From NCBI GenBank assembly GCA_012295275.1, contig CM022678.1, forward strand, positions 5,451,059 through 5,483,558: a DNA stretch of 32,500 nt. Direction: 5' to 3'. The notes under the pieces are model-generated. The model was not told where the DNA came from. It worked only from the letters and a program-made list of their open reading frames with translations, and searched no databases. The translations under genes were made by a program, and so were the position numbers. The stretch's first letter is position 1, and the number at the start of each line of letters is the position of its first letter. Shown here one piece after another: positions 1 through 10,329 of this stretch. The DNA comes from Chrysomallon squamiferum (lineage: Eukaryota; Mollusca; Gastropoda; Neomphalida; Peltospiridae).

Positions 1-186
1 AGCTACATGTTTAAACATCCGAACTATTTTAACTATTTACTGGTAAACCCTAGCAGGATTGTTACGTCGTGATTCTAAGTTATTTATTGAAAATGTTATT
101 CCTGTATTTATTTTTAAAAAATTGCTCGTACATTTATTTAAAATAATATTCTTACATTGATTTAAAATATTACTCTTACATTTATT
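1..186. other. AT-rich flank, no gene seen
   Basis: AT-rich sequence with short imperfect repeats of an AAATATTACT core. I see no coding or RNA gene here; the short open frame on the minus strand is low-complexity. Confidence 0.5.
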
Positions 187-600
187 TAAAATATTACTCG
201 TGTATATGTTTTGTTTATGTATGTGTGGGTTCTTAATTATGATTTTCACTCAGAGAACTATAAATTTTTTCATTTTTTCCGGTGTAGGCATTTTTTTAGC
301 AATGATCCTGGATATTAAAATTCGGTGTGCGTATAAAAATCCTTTAGGCAATATTCTCATTCGATGAACTGGTTTCTGATGTTCCATTGCGATCAAAAAT
401 ATTACTAGTGTATTTGTTTTTTTTATAGGTATGTGTGTTGTTAATTACGATTATCACTCTCAGAACTATTTTTTTTTTACAATATTTCCGTTGTAGGGAT
501 TTGAGAAGTGATCCTAAATGTTGAAAATTCAGTCTGCGTACAAGAAATCCTTCAGGCAATATTCTCATTCTAGTTTCTGCTGGTTCCATTGCGATCAATA
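187..600. repeat. Tandem duplication, unit about 210 bp
   Basis: Two diverged units lie head to tail. GGCAATATTCTCATTC occurs at 347-362 and again at 557-572 (offset 210), and CCATTGCGATCA and the flanks match at the same offset. The minus-strand open frame in unit 2 is broken by indels in unit 1, so the duplication looks non-coding. It could be a relic of a mobile element. Confidence 0.7.
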
Positions 601-740
601 AATGTTCACCCTGCGACTGCTTTGTGTTTAAGTATTGTTTGTCTGAATCGGTGATAAAATAATCGAAACTGAAGCAAATGTTTGAGATTCATCTTCCTCG
701 ATTACTGATTACTCAATGTACTGAGTGTGTACGAGTTTAT

Positions 741-775
<35 letters not shown>

Positions 776-952
776 TAAAATCTGTTTGTGTTGATTGGAG
801 ATTTGCGATATCCTAAATAAATACACACATCCAAGCATGCAGACACATGATCTTCACACAAGATGAAAAGTAAACATCCTGATATAATTCGTTTAAAAAA
901 ATTGCAAAAACGAAGATTTCGAATTTAATGATAAATTAAATATATATTAAAA
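601..952. other. Intergenic, no gene seen
   Basis: AT-rich sequence with a short (GT)n tract near 743-773. No exon, RNA gene or conserved motif is visible. Confidence 0.5.
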
Positions 953-1190
953 AGAAGAAGAAGATAATAATAGTAAATTAAATAACAGAAAGAAGATGTT
1001 TGTCACACGAGGACAATTCTCCGGTTTCACGAATAAATTGCACATTAATTTTCTTTGCTTCTCAGCAATGTCTTAAAAAGGAAGAAGATAATAATAGTAA
1101 ATTAAATAACAGAAAGAAGATGTTTGACACACGAGGACAATTCTGCAGTTTCACGAATAAATTGCACATTAATTTTCTTTGTGTCTTAAT
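953..1190. repeat. Tandem duplication, unit about 124 bp
   Basis: The block from GATAATAATAGTAAATTAAA through GCACATTAATTTTCTTTG is present at about 963-1056 and again at 1087-1181, with only a few substitutions. The two plus/minus open frames over it are incidental. Confidence 0.8.
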
Positions 1191-1286
1191 AAATAAAAAA
1201 AAGTGTAAAAAAAAAAATTTCTTACGGTGTGTAGACCTAAGATAAATCGTAGAAGGCGTACATGTAAAAAAAATAAACAACCTGTG

Positions 1287-1600
1287 TAATAATATAATAT
1301 AATATAATGTAATGTAATGTAATGTAATATAATGTAATGTAATGTAATATAATATAATATAATATAATATAATATAATATAATATAATATAATATAATAT
1401 AATGTAATGTACTGTACTGTAATGTAATGTAATATAATATTATGTAATGTAATAATGTAATATAATATAATGTAATATAATATAATGTAATGTCATGTAA
1501 TATAATGTAATGTAATATAATGTAATGTAATGTAATGTAATGTAATATAATATAATGTAATATAATATAATATAATACAATGTAATGTAATATAAAGTAA
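1287..1600. repeat. Pentanucleotide array (TAATA/TAATG)n
   Basis: About 310 bp of alternating AATAT and AATGT pentamers with occasional point changes. It is a simple satellite with no coding capacity. Confidence 0.9.
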
Positions 1601-1675
1601 ACTCAGATAAAGAAAAAAAAAGAAAAACTAACAGAAATAAAATTGTAAAAGTTCTTGTTATTATTATTATTATTA

Positions 1676-1707
<32 letters not shown>

Positions 1708-2330
1708 TATTATTATTATTTTAAATTATTATTATTATTACATTTATTATGATTATTATTATTAGTAGTAGTAGTAGTAGTTGAGTATTTAAACTGAAGA
1801 GAATAAGGTGCAATGTCAAAAAGGCCAATGTTCACATTTATCTGAGTGTGGCACGTGAGTGGGCTAAATGCTTCTGTAATGATAATTACCTGGATACCGA
1901 TGCGTGTGACACCGCACAATGTAAAGTAAGAAAACGCACGCAGATATGTGTAATAAAATAAGATTCAGTAAAAAGAAAAGTCAATATGGCCGACGTATAA
2001 AGATTACGTCCCACTGTTCTCTTTTCCTTAGCTTGTTTAACTTAGCAAAAGATTTTGTTTTTATCTGAATACGCAAAATAAATTAATGCACACACATAAA
2101 CACATGCACACATATTTACACAAATGAAACTGTAGTAGAACAGAAGGAGATTAATCGCTAGTTAGATCTAAAGAACATACACCCAAACGTATTGTTCTCA
2201 ACAAAATCACCGTAACATAAAAACATAAAGTAACTTTTTTTTTTCTTTTTTTTCGATTTAGTAACAGAAGTATTAAATTTGAAGCCATGTATAAAAAAAC
2301 AAGACATCAAACAAACCGATGTCATTTTTT
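1601..2330. other. Intergenic with (TTA)n tract
   Basis: A (TTA)n trinucleotide tract lies at about 1657-1775. The remaining sequence to 2330 is unremarkable and AT-rich, and I see no gene in it. Confidence 0.5.
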
Positions 2331-2815
2331 TTGGCGTCATTTTGTGTATCAATATGAAATAACAAACCCGCTGACGTCATTTAGTGTACCAATATGAAAA
2401 AACAAACTAGCTGACGTCATTTAGTGTACCAGTATGAAAAAACAAACCCAATGACGTCATTTAGTGTATCATTATGAAAAAACAAACTAGCTGACATCAT
2501 TTAGTGTACCAGTATGAAAAAACAAACCCAATGACGTCATTTAGTGTATCATTATGAAAAAAAAAACTAGCTGACGTCATTTAGTGTACCAGTATGAAAA
2601 AACAAACCCAATGACGTCATTTAGTGTATCATTATGAAAAAAAAAACTAGCTGACGTCATTTAGTGTATCATTATGAAAAAAAGAAACTAGCTGACATCA
2701 TTTAGTGTATCATTATGAAAGAGTAAACATGCTGACGTCATTTAGTGTATCAATATGAAACAAAAAATAAAACGCTGACGTCATTTTAAGAACAATCCCG
2801 CTGACGTCAATGATT
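2330..2815. repeat. 40-bp minisatellite carrying cAMP-response elements
   Basis: About 12 units of 40 bp, each with the palindrome TGACGTCA followed by TTTAGTGTA. Perfect TGACGTCA starts at 2372, 2412, 2452, 2532, 2572, 2612, 2652, 2733, 2776 and 2802; two units carry TGACATCA instead (2492, 2693). From 2411 to 2660 the units alternate between a CTAG-preceded and a CCCA-preceded type, so the higher-order period is 80 bp. TGACGTCA is the consensus CREB/ATF (bZIP) site. Whether it acts as an enhancer is inference. Confidence 0.9.
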
Positions 2816-3600
2816 TGTGTGTGTCATCTCTCTAGCTATATACTTAAGACGATATAAATATATATACAGTTTTTATAAATAATAATAAGCAACTGAAAAT
2901 CTACACAGTACAGACCATACTGAATTTTCACTGCATATATATATTTGTGTGCGAGTGTGTGTGTGTGTGTGTGTTAATAAAGCTTCAAATATGTTATTAT
3001 TTTCTTCTTTTTTCTTTCTTTGTTTAGAAACACACACCCATTATTACTACAATATGGAAAGATAAATATACAAATTATTATTATAGTGCTTATATATATA
3101 TATATATTATGTCTACGATTGCTAATACCACTCCTACCAATTATGCTAATGTTATAGCTACAACAATAGCAACTACTACTACTGCAATGTATTTTACTAC
3201 TAACAACACTACCAAAAAACAACTTAAACTAATAAATTAAATAAATAAATAAATAAATTAAAAAAATAAACAAATAAAATAATTCCAACAAATACGCTTA
3301 TAGAAATCTGAGGCATCTGGATGGAGGAAGCATCAGAAAAAACAAAAATAAAAAAATATTTAATGATTGATCAGACTACTGATCTATAAGTTAACTAATC
3401 ACTACTAATGATCTCTGAAGAAACGAGAACAAACTACGTTGTCGTTGTTCCTGTTACCGTCCTCGTTGTTATGTTCGCATTTAATGTACTGCGAAAGAAA
3501 ATTAATTTAATAATGAGCAAGATAAGTTAATATTTTTTTCACAAATTTTGTTTTAAAAACATTTAAAGACTCTCTTCCAGGTAGTGCAAGGCAGGTCAGC
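2816..3600. other. Intergenic, no gene seen
   Basis: Short (GT)n, (TA)n and AAAT tracts in AT-rich sequence. No supportable exon on either strand. Confidence 0.5.
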
Positions 3601-3611
3601 ATATATAGAAG

Positions 3612-3775
<164 letters not shown>

Positions 3776-4847
3776 TACTAATTCACTATCAAAACAGTTG
3801 ACCACTAGTTATATACTTGTAACAATTTAAAAGAATAAATAAAAAAATAAATAAAAAGTGCTTGTTATATTAATGTGTCAGCGATACAAACATATTTTTC
3901 GCACATGTGTAACTCTCGCTTTAATTTGATGTTTTACTGTGTATACGTGTTTTTTGACGCGATATTAAATCAAAACATAACCAGTTTAAACCACGATAAA
4001 ATGTATTTTAATTGAAGATACTTCTTAGATAAAGATAAATGTCTTCTGAATGTTGTAAAAATTATTTTATACGTTTCTTCCGTATTTATGAATGTTCCAT
4101 CGATTAATGAAGACAGTTTCTGCGTTTTATTTCTTAACACTTCAGTTTGTCTCATGTTTGAGAGTGAATGCGAATTTTCTGGATTTTTCTATTTCAAAAG
4201 TGATTTACCTTAATGTGACTGAGTTACATAAAGTGATTATCTAACGCATCAAGTGACGTCGCAAACTTTCAGTTTGAATAAACAACGTCAAGAAAAGGCG
4301 ATAATATATCTCGAATTCCTTTGTAATGGAATGAAATACGATACTAAATCTTTCATTCACAATGTAAATATTCACTTTGTATAGAAATCCTGTTGTTTTT
4401 GTTTGGGGTTTTTTATTCAAATTTAAAGTTTTTAAATATTTGGTTGTCGCTAAGGATACGACGTATTCGAGGTGTGACGGAATTACAGTCTATGACGTCA
4501 TTTTGATAGGAAGATCTATTTATCTACACCTTTCAACCACACACCCACGTTAATTTCTGCTAGTTTCCTATATTTAAAAGAGGTTAATTGTTTCTTGTTA
4601 AATCTTCTAAAATTTCATGCTCTAATATATTCGTGTTCAAATCTTCTTCTACTGGCATAATGACAGACTGTGTATAGTTTACATTTTTTATACATACTTA
4701 AAATTGTTTTATTTTAAAAATTACCATTTCAAATTGATATTTTGATTTCAGCAGGATAGCATATAAAAAATATATATATATATTTGAAATGAAATGATTC
4801 CACTGATGAAAAAATTAGTTTTTCTTTTAAACACAGAATTTATTAAT

Positions 4848-5096
4848 ACATGTTAACATTACGTCACAGGATTTGTCATTGCATGTTAACATTACGTCAC
4901 AGGATTTGTCATTACATGTTAATATTACGTCACAGGATTTGTCATTACATGTTAACATTACGTCACAGGATTTGTCATTACATGTTAATATTACGTCACA
5001 GGATTTGTCATTACATGTTAACATTACGTCACAGGATTTGTCATTACTTGTTAATATTACGTCACACGATCTGTCATTACATGTTAACATTACGTG
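4848..5096. repeat. 33-bp minisatellite, about 7.5 units, 3' of insulin 1
   Basis: On the minus strand each unit carries TGTTAACA and, at its end, TGACGTAA or close variants. Because 33 is a multiple of three, all frames without a stop stay open and give false repeat proteins. The array starts right after the GAGGAACGAAA motif, which is shared with the arrays behind insulin 2 and insulin 3. Confidence 0.95.
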
Positions 5097-5391
5097 ACGC
5101 TATAGAGGAACGAAAAATAAAATCCAGTGTTAACTTTTGCAAACTTCTCTTATATGTACCATCTCACACATATAACACTACAACCTTTCTCATACCAGTA
5201 ATTTTTATTTATTTCTATATTTATTTGTTCATTTATTTGCTTCTTTCGTTGTTTACTTATTTGTTTATTTGTTTATTTATTTGCTGTTTGTTTGTTTGTT
5301 TGTTTGTTAATTTTACTTAGTTGCTTACATACTCATTATTTATTTATTCATTTAGTTTTATATATATATATATTACATGTTTAAAGATTCA

Positions 5392-5397
5392 TTTATT
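5392..5397 (-). terminator. Putative poly(A) signal of insulin 1
   Basis: AATAAA on the minus strand, 14 bases after the stop codon. This is very close, so the true cleavage site may use a later signal. Confidence 0.35.
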
Positions 5398-5410
5398 ATT
5401 ATTTGTGATA

Positions 5411-5562
5411 TTATACGCAGTACTCTCTCAGTTCTTCAACTGAACAGTGATGGAAGCAGCACTCGCAGATAATTCCCTGCTCGTAAAGACGACTTCGAGT
5501 ATGTCTGAGAAACGACAAAGCTTTAGCTTTTCTCAACCTCACCTCTCGTATGCTTCGATTTC
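5411..5562 (-). CDS. Insulin 1, A-chain exon
   Basis: The acceptor CATTTCAG precedes 5562. The exon completes an Arg codon, then encodes a connecting peptide with the ALSFLR block, an Arg-Ser-Arg processing site (residues 91-93), and the A chain GIICECCFHHCSVEELREYC followed by Val and TAA. The basic site leaves a four-residue extension before Gly98. Confidence 0.9.
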
Positions 5563-6776
5563 CTGAAATGAAAAATAATAGTTTGTTTTCTTACTAAATC
5601 AAGAAATTATATACCAACTAGTAAATCATGTAAATTATAAAAAAAATTATATTTTATTCAACGATTCCCTACAAGATCTTTGTTACAGAAGCGTTTAACA
5701 AAAATATTTAACAATAACCAAAAGTTGTGAAGTAATGCAGAACCGCGGATATTTTGTTATTTTATTACAGTTTAATTATAAAATTCGAAACCACCTATAT
5801 TCCTTCCATAATTCATCCCCAAATGTTAATATTAACAATATACCGCAGTACATTATCTATTTATTTGAAGTAAGTATGCAATTTCTTTCATTTTTTATTT
5901 TTTTTTATTTTTAGATTTTCTTCATAATCTTAGCCGTGACATCTATCCACAATGTTGTATCTGTGATTTTACTCTGATTCTACAATAATTCTGTTATAAT
6001 TTTGTTTAAAACAGATAGATAATGTTTTGATGCATTTGTAATTATGGAAACAAGAATTCATAAAACTTATGGTTTACGAGGAGGGCAATAGTTTAAGTTG
6101 ACTCGGGCGCTGAAAACCCACGCTATGTCTTGTAGATTATGAAATATGTATTTATACAATTCCCCATATCTCATATACGTACATATTTTTAATTGTTTAG
6201 CTTTTAATATGATGAAGATAATAAAGTATTAAAAATTACATAGTACATGATTCTAGTGATATTATTTAATAGTACACAGTTCAATGACCTATGTAGAAAA
6301 TAATAAATACAATTTTACAATCAAATACAAATATGAAGTAGCTGACTGAAATATGTTAAATAGAACCTATCTAGACATTTTAGGTTTTTTTTACCTATAG
6401 AGACATAATATTAAGTCCTATATTTTTATTTATTTATTTATTTATTTATTATTGTCGATGTCGTTGTAGTTGTTTTCTCGCTACTAATCCAGTTACTATT
6501 CACGTTATTTATCACAAATCTAAGAGCACGTTATCAGCTGAAATCTGTACTACTTGTTCACTGGTACATACTTAGACGTTTTTCGAAAATTGCGAAAGGG
6601 TCTTTCATGTGAAACATTCTGCACACTGCTTCAATTATATCTCTGAGACGAAAACCACAATAGCCACTTGGATCGGGATGTTTGCCTTCGAGACAGTATT
6701 TAGTTAAACTGTCCGACTCTGGTACAAGACAAAGTATAACAGCTAGCACCGTCAGAATATTTACTACAGCGTTCAT
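5411..6776 (-). CDS. Insulin-related peptide 1 precursor
   Basis: Secreted peptide hormone of the insulin family, expected to act through an insulin-type receptor tyrosine kinase. The coding parts are complement(6572..6776) and complement(5411..5562), 118 residues with a phase-1 intron of 1009 bp, the phase and place typical of insulin genes. Residues 1-22 or so are a signal peptide; the B chain has Cys28, Cys40 and Cys52; a Lys-Arg at 66-67 ends it. A short, very basic connecting peptide follows, and the A chain has Cys101, 103, 104, 108 and 117. Eight cysteines (3+5) is the molluscan pattern with one extra disulfide. I chose the ATG before NAVVNIL because a splice acceptor lies 28 bases upstream, making the longer reading frame intronic. 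It is the inverted twin of insulin 3, from which it differs at nine residues. The gene looks intact. Confidence 0.9.
6572..6776 (-). CDS. Insulin 1, signal peptide and B-chain exon
   Basis: The acceptor ATTTAG at about 6805-6810 opens the exon at 6804 with a short 5' UTR. It encodes the signal peptide and a B chain with YCLEGKHPDPSGYCGFRLRD. The donor GTATGT at 6571 leaves phase 1. The frame would otherwise run to TGA at 6558. Confidence 0.9.
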
Positions 6777-6958
6777 TGTTGACTGTTCCACGAGCGATAG
6801 AATTCTAAATTGTAAAAAATAAAACAGTTTAAAAACCACCCTAAGTCATCGCCAGATTACGAAAGGTATGTTTATAAGAAATCTCCCTATCTCGAACACG
6901 TTCGTTATTAAGTTGCTGAATAAATAAAACTGTACAGGTAATAATAATTTATTCGATC

Positions 6959-7330
6959 TTATTATTATTATTATTTCCAATCTTGAGAGAATGCCAAAAC
7001 AACAACAGCAACAACGATAACAACACCAAAATAATAATAATAACAATAGCACAACAAAAACACCAAAAATAAACAACACAAAAAACAACAAAAAAACAAC
7101 AACATAAAACAAAAACAAACAAGCAAACAACAACAAAATTATAATAATATGAAGAAACAAGATAAACATTTTTTTAAATAATAACCACAACAATAATATC
7201 GGCAAATAGGAAGAAGCAGAACAACAACAATGATGATGATGATGATGATGACGACGATGATGATGGTGATGATAACGACAAGTAACAACTGCCAAATAAC
7301 AAAACTAACAACAGCAATAAATCCGATATC

Positions 7331-7379
<49 letters not shown>

Positions 7380-7380
7380 G
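6959..7380. repeat. Low-complexity AAT/AAC-rich block upstream of insulin 1
   Basis: AAT, AAC, ATG and GAC triplet tracts. Homologous blocks (reverse orientation) lie at about 15367-15800, 16553-16790 and, more eroded, 9575-9945, always upstream of a B-chain exon. No coding potential beyond homopolymer-like frames. Confidence 0.8.
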
Positions 7381-7399
7381 CTTCAAATATTAGATTTTT

Positions 7400-7570
7400 T
7401 AACTCTTAAAGTCGTTCAATAAACTTAACAGCTTATCGAACAAAAAAGATAAAATTCTTCAACTCAGAATATTTCTTTTATATGAAAACGTAGCATGCAG
7501 TGAACCATGTTGAATACAAACGTAATTGCAGTTATTTGCGGAACACTGGACAAAATATAGTGTTTTGTTA
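7400..7570 (-). repeat. Conserved upstream module 2 of insulin 1
   Basis: The block containing CAGTGTTCCGCAAATAACTG and CACTGCATGCTA, read on the minus strand, recurs on the plus strand at about 9366-9560, 15160-15370 and 16355-16555. In every case it is upstream of an insulin exon and in the gene's orientation. Its function is unknown; it may be promoter or 5' UTR intron sequence. Confidence 0.7.
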
Positions 7571-7589
7571 ATTTTTAACTCGTTTGATA

Positions 7590-7643
7590 AATATATATGT
7601 AAGTATGTGTATATATATGTATATATGTACGTATGTATGTATG

Positions 7644-7700
<57 letters not shown>

Positions 7701-7789
7701 CTAGTCAAATATTAAATCCGTCTCTCAACTGAAAGATACAAAAATATGTATTAATTGAAATATCAACCAAATCTTTTATGTTGTCACTG

Positions 7790-7831
<42 letters not shown>

Positions 7832-7960
7832 TAGTAGCAGTAGTAGTAGTTGTAGTAATAATAATAATAATAGTAGTAGTAGTAGTTGTAATAATAATAA
7901 TAATAATAGTAGTAATAGTAGTTGTAATAATAATAATAATAATAAAAAGAAGAAGAAGAA
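7590..7960. repeat. Compound microsatellites (TATG)n-(GT)n and (AAT)n-(TAG)n
   Basis: TATG and GT tracts at 7590-7700, then AAT and TAG/TTG triplets at 7787-7960. Counterparts lie at 9144-9240 and 16247-16335 (CA/CATA) and at 8945-9067 and 16030-16158 (TTA/CTA). Confidence 0.9.
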
Positions 7961-7964
7961 GAAT

Positions 7965-8145
7965 TACAGACTGTAAAATTATTAGCCAAAACAATAAACT
8001 TTAAAACAGATAATATCCTTACAGAATCGAATCCTGTTTTCTGAGTGTTTAGCTCGCGTTTCTCTCGTAAGTAAATTCAGAAACAAAACTTTTCTCTCTC
8101 TGTCTTTGCAACTGTTACGAGCAATTTATTAATTCGCCATGTTTT
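7965..8145 (-). repeat. Conserved upstream module 1 of insulin 1
   Basis: About 170 bp that, on the minus strand, runs from ATTGCTCGTAACAGTTGCAA through GAAACGCGAGCTAAACACTC to TTACAGTCTGTAATT. Near-identical copies are at 14932-15092 and 15868-16030 (plus); shortened copies are at 8832-8955 (plus) and 13770-13905 (minus). The full copies contain a possible splice donor TCT/GTAAGG, so this could be a non-coding first exon. That is inference. Confidence 0.7.
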
Positions 8146-8149
8146 GAAA

Positions 8150-8830
8150 TTTGCCGAAAACGTCAGAGAAAATATTGTGCGGTTTTGATTTCATAGATCT
8201 AGTGATTAATGTCGGCGGTGTTTTGACAGGTGTCATTTCAAACTGCTGTCTGTTTATTATTGCAATAAATGTTAAAAAAAAAATAATAATAATAATTCAT
8301 GCAAAAAACAAAAAAAAAAAATAAATTTAAAAAAAAAAAAAATAAAAAAAAAAATTAAGAACAGTTGTTGCGTTTCATTTCATACACCCAGCGAAAAATA
8401 TCACTTCATCTGCGCTTCTGCTCATCATAGATTCAGAATTTAAAAAATGCGCTTTATTTCAGCCTGGGTCATTTTAAATTATTCAAGAATCCCTATTACC
8501 ATTTACGTAACTTGACTACATTTGTGTTAGAGATAAGGCACGTCAGGCTATGCTAAATGCCAATCAGAGAAATAAAAAAAAGCTGATAAGTCTATTTTTA
8601 GAGGTCGAGGGAGGGGTTGAATATATTATTATATTGTAATATAAACAGTGGAAAACATACCGAAGTTCAAACTTCCGTGAAACCACAGAGCTGATACAGT
8701 AGTGAAAATTGATAGCCCACACCATCGGGTCATGTAAGAATGAGTTTGTTTCTTCCTGTGTTATATTAATGAATTAATCAATTAATGACTCAGTTAATTA
8801 ATCAGTTAATTAATTAATTAAATAAATAAT
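8150..8830. other. Inner part of left arm, no gene seen
   Basis: Contains one copy of the block GATTAATGTC...TCTGTTTATTATTGCAATAA (about 8205-8270), A-rich tracts, and the GGTTTCACGGAAG block shared with 14065-14085. No open frame of interest. Confidence 0.6.
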
Positions 8831-8831
8831 A

Positions 8832-8970
8832 TTGCTCGTAACAGTTGCAAAACAGAGATGGAAACGTTTTGTTTCTAAATTTACAATCAGAAAACATATT
8901 ATCTGTTTTGAACTTTAATTTTTTACCTAATAATTTTACAATCTATAATTATTACTACTACCACTACTAT

Positions 8971-9004
<34 letters not shown>

Positions 9005-9006
9005 CA

Positions 9007-9067
<61 letters not shown>

Positions 9068-9070
9068 CAG
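8832..9070. repeat. Shortened module 1 plus (CTA)n-(TTA)n
   Basis: Module 1 in plus orientation, lacking the segment with GAAACGCGAGCTAAACACTC, followed by CTA and TTA triplets. It is the sister of the inverted copy at 13770-13905; together they mark the inner ends of the inverted duplication. Confidence 0.75.
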
Positions 9071-9143
9071 TGACAATGTAACATATTTCAATTAATACAC
9101 ATTTTGGTATCTTTCAGTTGAGAGACGGATTTAATATTTGACC

Positions 9144-9208
9144 ACACACACACACACACACACACACATACATACATACATACATACATACATACATACA
9201 TACATACA

Positions 9209-9244
<36 letters not shown>

Positions 9245-9290
9245 TATATATATCAAACGAGTTAAGAATTAACAAAACATTATATTTTGT

Positions 9291-9349
<59 letters not shown>

Positions 9350-9370
9350 TATATATATATATATATATCA
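9144..9370. repeat. Microsatellites (CA)n-(CATA)n-(TA)n with duplicated 45-bp core
   Basis: CA, CATA and TA tracts. The core ATCAAACGAGTTAA(G/A)AATTAAC through ATTTTGTCC occurs twice, near 9252-9291 and 9367-9408, separated by TA repeats. Confidence 0.85.
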
Positions 9371-9560
9371 AACGAGTTAAAAATTAACAAAACATTATAT
9401 TTTGTCCAGTGTTCCGCAAATAACTGTAATTATGTTTGTATTCAAAATTGTTCACTGCATGCTAAATTTTCATATAAAAGAAATATTCTGAGTTAAAGGA
9501 TTTTATTTTGTTCGATAAGCTGTTAAGTTTATTGAGCGACTTTAAGATTTAAAAAATCTG
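9366..9560 (+). repeat. Conserved upstream module 2 of insulin 2
   Basis: The GTGTTCCGCAAATAACTGTA and CACTGCATGCTA block in the same orientation as insulin 2. It is more diverged than the copies in the arms. Confidence 0.65.
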
Positions 9561-10124
9561 ATATTTGAAGCATTTATTATTTAAAGTTTATTACTGATAC
9601 CGGCGTTATTGTTGCTGTTAATGCTGACATTTGGCAGTTGTTTCTTCTCATTATCATCATCATTATCTTCCTATACATGATTATCATCATCATCACTATT
9701 ATTGTTCTTCTTCTTCTGTTTGCTGATATTATTGTTGTGATTATTATTATTATTACTATTATCGGGTTGTTGATTTTATTATAATTGTTCTGTTTGTTTT
9801 TGTTTTTGTTTTTTTTTGTTTGGTTTTTTGCAATTTTTATTGTCCTATTGTTATTATTATTATTTTGGTGTTGTTATCGTTGTTGCTGTTGTTGTTTTGG
9901 CGCTCTCTAAGGAGTGGAAATAATAATAATAATAAGATCGAATAAATTATTATTATCTGTACAGTCTTTATTTATTCAGCAACTTAATAACGAACGTGTT
10001 CGAGATAGGAAGACTTCTTATAAACATACCTTTCGTAATCTAGCCGTGACTTAGGGTGTGGTTTTTAAACTGTTTTTTTTTTTTTTTATAATTTAGAATT
10101 CTATCTCTCGTGGAAAACTCAACA

Positions 10125-10329
10125 ATGAACGCTGTAGTAGTTATGCTGTCGGCGCTAGCTGTTTTAGTTTGTCTTGTAAAAGAATCAGACGCTTTGGAAA
10201 AAATCTGTGTCGAAGGACAACGACCAGCTCCAGATGGCTACTGCGGTTTTCGAATCAGAGAAATTATTAAAACACTGTGCAGTGTTAACAATCTACAAGA
10301 CCCTTACCAGTCGGCCGACACACGCATTT
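10125..10329 (+). CDS. Insulin 2, signal peptide and B-chain exon
   Basis: The acceptor ATTTAG (ends 10096) opens the exon, with the ATG 28 bases later. The B chain holds ICVEGQRPAPDGYCGFRIRE and Cys52. The donor GTATGT at 10330 sits at the same codon and phase as in insulins 1 and 3. Confidence 0.9.

Larger units (their letters stand above)
3800..8955 (+). repeat. Left arm of large inverted duplication (insulin 1)
   Basis: Read on the minus strand, this arm is collinear with 13770-19235 read on the plus strand. Shared landmarks, from outside in: CTTACAAGTATATAA-type end near 3815/19205; GACGTCACTTGATGCG-type block near 4254/19005; CRE and CACACCCACG block near 4493-4550/18725-18790; 33-bp minisatellite; A-chain exon; B-chain exon; modules near 7420-7560 and 7970-8130; and the GGTTTCACGGAAG block near 8671-8700/14065-14085. 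Left-specific sequence of about 235 bp lies near 3975-4210. Confidence 0.85.

Noticed and set aside
344-598. 84-codon minus-strand open frame
   Set aside because: The other unit of the same tandem duplication has indels that break this frame, so it does not look constrained.
3970-4155. 61-codon minus-strand open frame
   Set aside because: In the segment missing from the right arm; no domain, no splice context, low GC and length expected by chance.
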